From: Trueperaceae bacterium
Lineage (GTDB): Bacteria > Deinococcota > Deinococci > Deinococcales > Trueperaceae
Reading direction: 5' to 3'
NCBI GenBank assembly: GCA_029210865.1
Contig: JARGGE010000034.1
Span: forward strand, 1 to 13,156
DNA: 13,156 bases
Below the pieces are notes generated by a model. It worked only from the letters and a program-made list of their open reading frames with translations. It searched no databases and had not been told where the DNA came from. Shown here piece after piece: positions 9,053 to 13,156 of the stretch. The position numbers were made by a program, and so were the translations under genes. How positions within the stretch are numbered: the stretch's first letter is position 1; the number at the start of each line of letters is the position of its first letter.

Positions 9053-9073
9053 CGCGCGGTCGGCGACCGCGCG
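9053..9073 (+). promoter_or_regulatory. 9-bp inverted repeat just before the flavoprotein operon
   Basis: CGCGCGGTC and GACCGCGCG are exact complements around a GGC loop and end 13 bases before the ATG at 9087, next to the GGGAGGG ribosome site. It could be an operator for a dimeric repressor or an RNA hairpin that affects translation. A weak -10-like TACGCT lies at 9039-9044. The repeat is visible; its role is inferred. Confidence 0.45.
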
Positions 9074-9086
9074 CCGGGAGGGACCG

Positions 9087-10328
9087 ATGAAGCACCTGCT
9101 CGTGCTCGGCGGCGGCAGCGCCGGGACCATGGTCGTCGCGAAGCTGCGGCCGCGCCTCGACGTCGACGCCTGGCGGATCACCGTCGTCGACCGCGACGAC
9201 GAGCACCACTACCGCCCCGGCTACCTGTTCGTGCCGTTCGGCACCTACGGCCGCGCGGACGTGGTGCGGCCGCGCCGGCGGCAGCTGCCCGACGGCGTGG
9301 CGTTCGTCGAGGCCGAGGTGGCGTCGATCGACCCCGAGGCGTCCACCGTGGCCCTCGCCGACGGCCGCACGCTGCCCTACGACCAGCTGGTCATCGCCAC
9401 CGGCAGCCGACCGCGGCCGGACGCGACGCCCGGCGTGCTCGGCGCCGAGTGGCGCGCGAGCGTCCACGAGTTCTACACGCTCGAGGGCGCCGAGGCGCTC
9501 CGCGGCGCGATCGACGCCTTCGACGGCGGACGCTTCGTCGTGCACGTCACCGAGATGCCCATCTCGTGCCCGGTGGCGCCGCTCGAGCTGGCCTTCCTCG
9601 CCGACGCGCGCTTCCGCGAGCGCGGCATCCGCGACCGCGTCGAGCTGGTCTACGTCACCCCGCTGGACGGCGCCTTCACCCGCCCAGTGGCCGCCGAACG
9701 CCTGGCGCACCTGCTCGCCGAGCGCGGCATCGCCGTCGAGACCGACTTCGTGATCGAGCGCGTCGACCCTGCGGCCAAGACGCTGGTGAGCTTCGACGAC
9801 CGGGTGGTGCCCTTCGACCTGCTGGTGACCACGCCGCTCCACAAGGGCGCCGACTTCCTGGCCGGCAGCGGCCTCGCCGACGAGCTCCAGCACGTCGAGG
9901 TGGACCCAGGAACGCTTCGCTCGCGCCGCTACCCCAACGTCTTCGCGCTGGGCGACGCCGCCGACCTGCCGACCTCGAAGGCCGGGGCGACCGCGCACTA
10001 CGCCGCCGACGTCTTCGTCGAGAACTTCGCCGCCCACGTCGAGGGCCGCCCGCTGCCGCACGCCTTCGACGGCCACGCCAACTGCTTCGTGGTCACGGCG
10101 CCCGGCCGGGCCGTCCTGCTCGACTTCGACTACGCCCACGAGCCGCAGCCCGGCCACTACCCGCTGCCGGGGCTCGGCCCCTTCACCCTCCTCGAGGAGA
10201 GCGCGATGAACTTCGACGGCAAGATGCTCTTCCGCTGGGCCTACTGGAACGTCCTGCTGCGCGGCCACGACCTGCCCTTCCCCACGCCGTACACGCAAGC
10301 CGGCAAGCGCGCCGAGGTGGCGCGGTGA
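9087..10328 (+). CDS. Sulfide:quinone oxidoreductase-like FAD flavoprotein
   Basis: This 413-residue protein belongs to the two-dinucleotide-binding-domain flavoprotein family. The N-terminal FAD motif is LVLGGGSAGTMVV (residues about 5-17). LVIATGSRPRPD, then VFALGDAADLPTSKAGA, are the second and third FAD landmarks. It has exactly two cysteines, Cys161 in PISCPVAPLE and Cys333 in HANCFVV, at the positions of the redox-active pair of sulfide:quinone oxidoreductases. The C-terminal GKMLFRWAYWNVLLRGHDLPF resembles the amphipathic membrane-anchoring end of that family. It likely passes electrons to quinone in the membrane; sulfide is a plausible but unproven donor. The ATG follows GGGAGGGACCG. 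Its stop overlaps the start of the next gene (GTGA), so the operon is coupled. Confidence 0.85.
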   Translation: MKHLLVLGGGSAGTMVVAKLRPRLDVDAWRITVVDRDDEHHYRPGYLFVPFGTYGRADVVRPRRRQLPDGVAFVEAEVASIDPEASTVALADGRTLPYDQLVIATGSRPRPDATPGVLGAEWRASVHEFYTLEGAEALRGAIDAFDGGRFVVHVTEMPISCPVAPLELAFLADARFRERGIRDRVELVYVTPLDGAFTRPVAAERLAHLLAERGIAVETDFVIERVDPAAKTLVSFDDRVVPFDLLVTTPLHKGADFLAGSGLADELQHVEVDPGTLRSRRYPNVFALGDAADLPTSKAGATAHYAADVFVENFAAHVEGRPLPHAFDGHANCFVVTAPGRAVLLDFDYAHEPQPGHYPLPGLGPFTLLEESAMNFDGKMLFRWAYWNVLLRGHDLPFPTPYTQAGKRAEVAR

Positions 10329-10717
10329 GCGCGGCCGTGCCGAGCGCCGCGGCGACGCCCGATCTCGCAGCCGTGCACGACCAGCTGGCCTTGGTCGCCG
10401 AGCAGCTCGCGGCGCTCGCCGACGAGCAGCGCCGCACCCGGGAGCAGCTCGAGGTGGTCGCGGCCGAGAGCCGCCGCGCCGCCCAGCGCTGGGACGAGGC
10501 CGAGGCGCTGCTGCGCGACCTCACGCCCATGGCGCGGCGCGCCGTGGGTGCGGCCAGCGAGAAGCTCGCGCCCCTCGAGGACCCCAAGTACCGCGAGGTG
10601 CTGGGCGCCACCGCACAGGTGGCCGACCGGATGCTGCGCAGCTTCGAGCCCGCCGGGGTGCGCTCGATCGGCGACAACCTGGTCCTGCTCCTCAAGACCA
10701 TCCAGGGCATGCGATGA
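10325..10717 (+). CDS. DUF1641-like small protein
   Basis: This 130-residue protein starts at a GTG overlapping the flavoprotein stop and ends overlapping the next ATG. Residues about 12-60 are a heptad-rich, probably coiled-coil segment with Leu, Ala and Glu/Arg repeats (LALVAEQLAALADEQRRTRE). The second half has DLTPMARRAVGAASEKL, then VADRMLRSFEPAGVRSIGDNLVLLLKTIQGM, which resembles DUF1641 proteins often found beside SQR-like flavoproteins or formate dehydrogenases. There are no cysteines and no membrane span. The role is unknown; an accessory or membrane-docking partner of the flavoprotein is an inference from the conserved neighbourhood. Confidence 0.75.
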   Translation: MSAAVPSAAATPDLAAVHDQLALVAEQLAALADEQRRTREQLEVVAAESRRAAQRWDEAEALLRDLTPMARRAVGAASEKLAPLEDPKYREVLGATAQVADRMLRSFEPAGVRSIGDNLVLLLKTIQGMR

Positions 10718-12102
10718 GCGACGCCCCCTGGCACGTCGCCGTGCTCGGCGCCGGGCTCGCCGGCCTGAGCGCCGCGCACGCCATCCGGCGCCACGCGTTG
10801 GAGCGGGGTCGCGCGGTCGAGCTGGCGGTCTGGGAGGGGAACGACCGCCCCGGCGGCCAGCTGCGCACGACGGTCGAGGACCGCTTCGTCGTCGAGTGGG
10901 GGGCCAACGCCTTCCGCACCGGCGTCGGCCCCGTGGCCGACCTGGTGGCGCGCCTCGGGCTCCAGGGCGAACAGGTCCACGCCGACCCCGCGGCCAACCG
11001 GCGCTACGTGTTCCACGGCGGTGGCCTGCACCTGCTGCCGGGCGACCCGATGTCGCTGCTGAACTTCACCCCGATGTCCGTCCAGGGGCGCCTCCGCGTG
11101 ATGGCCGAGCCCTTCCTCGCCGAGCGCGTCGACCACGACGAATCGGTGCACGACTACGCCGCCCGCCACATCGGCGCCGAGGCGGCCGAGGTCCTGCTGG
11201 GAACGATGGTGCGCGGGGTCTACGGCGGCGACGCGCACCAGCTCTCGGTGGACGCGGCCTTCCCGGTCATGCGCGAGATGGAACGCGACCACCGCTCGCT
11301 CGTCATCGCCGGGATCGCCGGAATGAAAGACCGGATGCGCGAGCGCAAGACGACGTGGTCGTTCCGGGGCGGCATGACCGTGCTCATCGACGCGCTGGCC
11401 GCGGACCTCGGCGACGCGCTGCACCTGGGCCGTCGCGCTCGGTCCCTGACCCGCGACGCGGCCGGAGGCTACCACCTGGAGGCGGCGGACGGCACCAACG
11501 AGCGCTTCGACGCGGTCGTGCTGGCGCTGCCGCCACGCCCCGCCGCCGACCTGTTGAGCGCCCTCGACCGCGAGGCCGGCGACGACCTGCGAGCCATCCC
11601 GTCCGGCCCGATCGGCATGGCCGCGCTGGCTTTCGAGCGCTCGGCGCTGCGCGCCGCGCCCGACGGCTTCGGCTTCCTCGTCGCCCCCGGCGAGGACCTG
11701 CCCGTGTTGGGGGTGCTCATCGAGTCGAACGTCTTCCCGCACCGCGCGCCCGAGGGCCACGTGCTGCTGCGCGCGATCCAGGGCGGCGTCGCGCGCCCCG
11801 ACCTCGACGACCTGGGCGACGAAGCGCTCCTGAGCGCCGCGATCGACGCGATCGACCGCGCCTGGGGGATCGCCGCGCCGCCCGTCCGCACCTGGGTCGG
11901 ACGCCAGCAACGCGGCATCCCGCAGTACGTGCTGGGGCACCTGGAGCGCCTCGAGCGCCTCGAAGGGCGCTTGCGCCTCCTGGGCGGCCTTCATGTGGCA
12001 GGCAACGCCTACCGCGGGATCGCGGTGGGCAAGATCGTCGAGGACGCCGAGCACGTCGCGGCGGCCGTGTGGGACGAGGTGCCGGCACCGGCCGTCGCGT
12101 GA
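10714..12102 (+). CDS. hemY: Protoporphyrinogen/coproporphyrinogen III oxidase
   Basis: This 462-residue FAD enzyme performs a late six-electron oxidation in heme synthesis. It could use either coproporphyrinogen III (as CgoX in Gram-positive lineages) or protoporphyrinogen IX. The N-terminal dinucleotide fold VLGAGLAGLSAAH (residues 10-22) is followed by a Glu in VWEGNDRPGGQLRT. The middle has GGMTVLIDALAADLG and VVLALPPRPAADLL. The C-terminal IPQYVLGHLERL and LLGGLHVAGNAYRGIAVGKIVEDAEHVA are typical of this family's substrate and FAD-closing region. The ATG overlaps the DUF1641 stop (ATGA). The coupling with an SQR-like flavoprotein is unusual because heme genes more often sit together. The stop is followed at once by a GC-rich hairpin. 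Confidence 0.9.
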   Translation: MSDAPWHVAVLGAGLAGLSAAHAIRRHALERGRAVELAVWEGNDRPGGQLRTTVEDRFVVEWGANAFRTGVGPVADLVARLGLQGEQVHADPAANRRYVFHGGGLHLLPGDPMSLLNFTPMSVQGRLRVMAEPFLAERVDHDESVHDYAARHIGAEAAEVLLGTMVRGVYGGDAHQLSVDAAFPVMREMERDHRSLVIAGIAGMKDRMRERKTTWSFRGGMTVLIDALAADLGDALHLGRRARSLTRDAAGGYHLEAADGTNERFDAVVLALPPRPAADLLSALDREAGDDLRAIPSGPIGMAALAFERSALRAAPDGFGFLVAPGEDLPVLGVLIESNVFPHRAPEGHVLLRAIQGGVARPDLDDLGDEALLSAAIDAIDRAWGIAAPPVRTWVGRQQRGIPQYVLGHLERLERLEGRLRLLGGLHVAGNAYRGIAVGKIVEDAEHVAAAVWDEVPAPAVA

Positions 12103-12104
12103 CC

Positions 12105-12128
12105 GGCGCGCGCCGGGCGGCGCGCGCC
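12105..12128. terminator. Hairpin between converging heme oxidase and family-A genes
   Basis: Two copies of the self-complementary GGCGCGCGCC (12105-12114 and 12119-12128) are separated by four bases and can pair as a 10-bp stem. It starts three bases after the hemY stop and 23 bases before the stop of the converging gene. No T run is present. Confidence 0.5.
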
Positions 12129-12150
12129 CCGGACCGGCACGAGCGGTCGG

Positions 12151-12735
12151 CTAGGAGCGGCTGCCGGCCGCTGCGCCGTCCGGCCGGCCGGGCGGGGACG
12201 CAGGCGGGCCGGGCGGATCGCCCGCGGGCGGACCGTCGTCGGGCGGACCTGGCGGATCGGCGACCGGCGGGAGGTCGTCCGGCGGGCCGGGCGGATCGAC
12301 CGCGACGGGCGGCCCCTTGGGCGGATCGGCTGCCGGTACGTCGGCGGGGGGCCCCTGCCCGACGCCGGGCGGCCAGGCGTCACCGAGCTCCTTCGCGACC
12401 CGCACGCGCACGGCGACGAACGCCGAAGGCAGGAGCGACGTCAGCTCCTCGTCGTCGACCCAGACGGCGCCGTCGGCGACCACGACCTCGGTCGTGCGCA
12501 CGCCCCCGTCCGGCGTCAACCACACCACCACCGCCGGACCGGCGAAGCCCTCGACCAGCACGAGCTCGAAGCTCGCCCCGCCGACCAAGCGGCCGACCCC
12601 GACGATCCGGCTGCCCGCATCGGTCACGAGCACCTCGGCATCCGCCGGGACCTCGAGCGCGCTCGCGAAGGCCATCGCCGTCGCCATGGCCGTCGCCATA
12701 ACCAGCACGCTCGTCCATCTCCGCGCGCGTCGCAT
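12151..12735 (-). CDS. Family-A secreted protein with proline-rich repeat tail
   Basis: I do not recognise this 194-residue protein by name. Residues 1-27 are a signal peptide. Residues about 28-105 form a beta-rich domain matching the N-terminal part of the ORF at the left edge: LVTDA, VGVGRLVGG, GFAGPAVV, TPDGGVR, ADGAVWVD. Roughly 40-45% of positions look identical by eye. About residues 125-183 are a low-complexity Pro/Asp/Gly tail built on DPPGPPDD, likely extended and outside the membrane. I chose the ATG at 12735 over an in-frame start at 12855 because it has GAAGGGGG upstream and begins directly with the signal peptide, and a promoter-like box lies 50 bases before it. It follows a histidine-kinase-like C-terminus, as does its left paralog. 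Function is unknown. Confidence 0.8.
   Translation of the reverse strand: MRRARRWTSVLVMATAMATAMAFASALEVPADAEVLVTDAGSRIVGVGRLVGGASFELVLVEGFAGPAVVVWLTPDGGVRTTEVVVADGAVWVDDEELTSLLPSAFVAVRVRVAKELGDAWPPGVGQGPPADVPAADPPKGPPVAVDPPGPPDDLPPVADPPGPPDDGPPAGDPPGPPASPPGRPDGAAAGSRS
12187..12327 (-). repeat. Imperfect 39-base tandem repeats encoding the proline-rich tail
   Basis: On the minus strand the tail encodes DPPKGPPVAV, DPPGPPDDLPPVA, DPPGPPDDGPPAG and DPPGPPASPPG in a row. The two central units are 13 residues (39 bases) each and differ at three residues; the outer units are degenerate. The repeat could change in length by slippage while staying in frame. Confidence 0.8.
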
Positions 12736-12785
12736 GAAGCCGCCCCCTTCACGCGAGCCGGACGTCCGGTCCAGCCCGCGCCCGC

Positions 12786-12807
12786 AGCCTAGACCGGGCA
12801 CCTGACG
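12786..12807 (-). promoter_or_regulatory. Promoter-like element upstream of the right family-A gene
   Basis: On the minus strand CGTCAGGT, eight bases (GCCCGGTC), then TAGGCT. The -10-like box ends 50 bases before the ATG at 12735. The same octamer, gap and near-identical distance occur before the left paralog. Flanking bases are not alike, which makes the shared element stand out. Confidence 0.5.
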
Positions 12808-12851
12808 GGAGGCTGACGCCCGGCGGGCTGCCCGAACGCGTCGGAGCGACA

Positions 12852-13156
12852 TCACGCCGGACCCTCGGCGTCCGGGGTCGCCAACCGCGCGGCGAGCGAC
12901 GGCAAGCGCACCTCGAAGACCGCACCGGGCCCCGCCTCGGCCAGGACCTGGGCGGCCAGGCGCTCCCGCTGGGGGCGGTGGTGGTCCCCGGGCGGCAGGC
13001 CCTCCAGCCAGCGGGACGCCTCGGCCGGCGTCTTGAGGTCTTGCTCCAGCAGCTGGAGGGCCACCTGCCAGCGCAGGTCCGAGAGAAGCGTATGGGTGGG
13101 GATGATGTCCATGAGGGTGAGGGTCGTCACGCGGTCGGGCGCGTCGAGCGCCAGAC
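12852..13156 (-). CDS. Mosaic ORF: alpha/beta-hydrolase-like piece, unassigned segment, histidine-kinase C-terminus (open at the right edge)
   Basis: The frame is open from the right edge to the TGA at 12852-12854. The first part, LALDAPDRVTTLTLMDIIPT, resembles the strand-loop after the nucleophile elbow of haloacetate-dehalogenase-type alpha/beta hydrolases. About 50 residues follow (LLEQDLKTPAEASRWLEGL and on) that I cannot assign. The last 24 residues contain GAVFEVRLPSLAARL, identical over 15 residues to the end of the histidine kinase at 525-1808, followed by a differing tail. No ATP-binding G1 or G2 box precedes that tail, so this is not a functional kinase. An internal GTG at 13130 could serve as a start but lies inside the hydrolase-like part. 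It looks like joined fragments, from rearrangement or misassembly. Confidence 0.65.
   Translation of the reverse strand, partial: LALDAPDRVTTLTLMDIIPTHTLLSDLRWQVALQLLEQDLKTPAEASRWLEGLPPGDHHRPQRERLAAQVLAEAGPGAVFEVRLPSLAARLATPDAEGPA

Noticed and set aside
7998..10298. 766-codon minus-strand open frame across the flavoprotein and P450
   Set aside because: It covers the antisense of the flavoprotein and an out-of-frame reading of P450, with low-complexity composition.
10183..12054. 623-codon minus-strand open frame opposite the heme oxidase
   Set aside because: Antisense shadow; no motifs, and the opposite strand encodes a clear FAD enzyme.
12736..12855. Upstream in-frame start for the right family-A protein, overlapping the mosaic ORF stop
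   Set aside because: The added leader is Arg-rich and would bury the signal peptide. The ATG at 12735 has its own ribosome site and upstream promoter-like box.

Overview
The window is very GC-rich, with codon third positions almost always G or C, and it reads like a chromosomal segment of a free-living aerobic bacterium. Gene content (a secreted PQQ-type sugar dehydrogenase with its own cytochrome c, KatG, an oxygen-type heme-synthesis oxidase) and protein style fit a Deinococcota/Trueperaceae-like or actinobacterial lineage. No rRNA or other taxonomic marker is present, so this placement is an inference.

Layout. Left edge, minus strand (1-2470): an OmpR-type response regulator, a translationally coupled sensor histidine kinase, then a signal-peptide protein (family 'A' below) that runs in frame into a piece of an ABC-transporter ATPase lacking a Walker A motif. 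Plus strand (2711-4659): a secreted PQQ-dependent sugar dehydrogenase and a secreted c-type cytochrome, separated by two very stable hairpins. Plus strand (4768-5320): a four-helix membrane protein whose 5' end is probably frameshifted in a C run. Plus strand (5443-7626): an intact catalase-peroxidase, katG. Minus strand (7700-8929): a cytochrome P450 complete in every motif but interrupted by one in-frame TAG. Plus strand (9087-12102): a tightly overlapping operon of a sulfide:quinone-oxidoreductase-like flavoprotein, a DUF1641-like small protein and a protoporphyrinogen/coproporphyrinogen oxidase. Right edge, minus strand (12151-13156): a second family-A secreted protein with a proline-rich repeat tail, preceded by an ORF that joins an alpha/beta-hydrolase-like piece, an unassigned piece and the last residues of a second histidine kinase.

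How the parts fit. The middle of the window is dominated by redox and heme proteins: cytochrome c, KatG, P450 and the late heme-synthesis enzyme. The two edges carry paralogous copies of one module, 'histidine kinase then family-A secreted protein', and the two A genes share a promoter-like element with nearly identical spacing to the ATG. Each edge copy is broken by an in-frame chimeric junction. This is either an unusual pair of recombination events or, at least as likely, assembly error at contig ends. The most distinctive candidate for a poorly described system is the duplicated kinase/secreted-protein pair with its shared upstream box. The most interesting metabolic arrangement is the coupling of an SQR-like flavoprotein and DUF1641 to a heme-synthesis oxidase.
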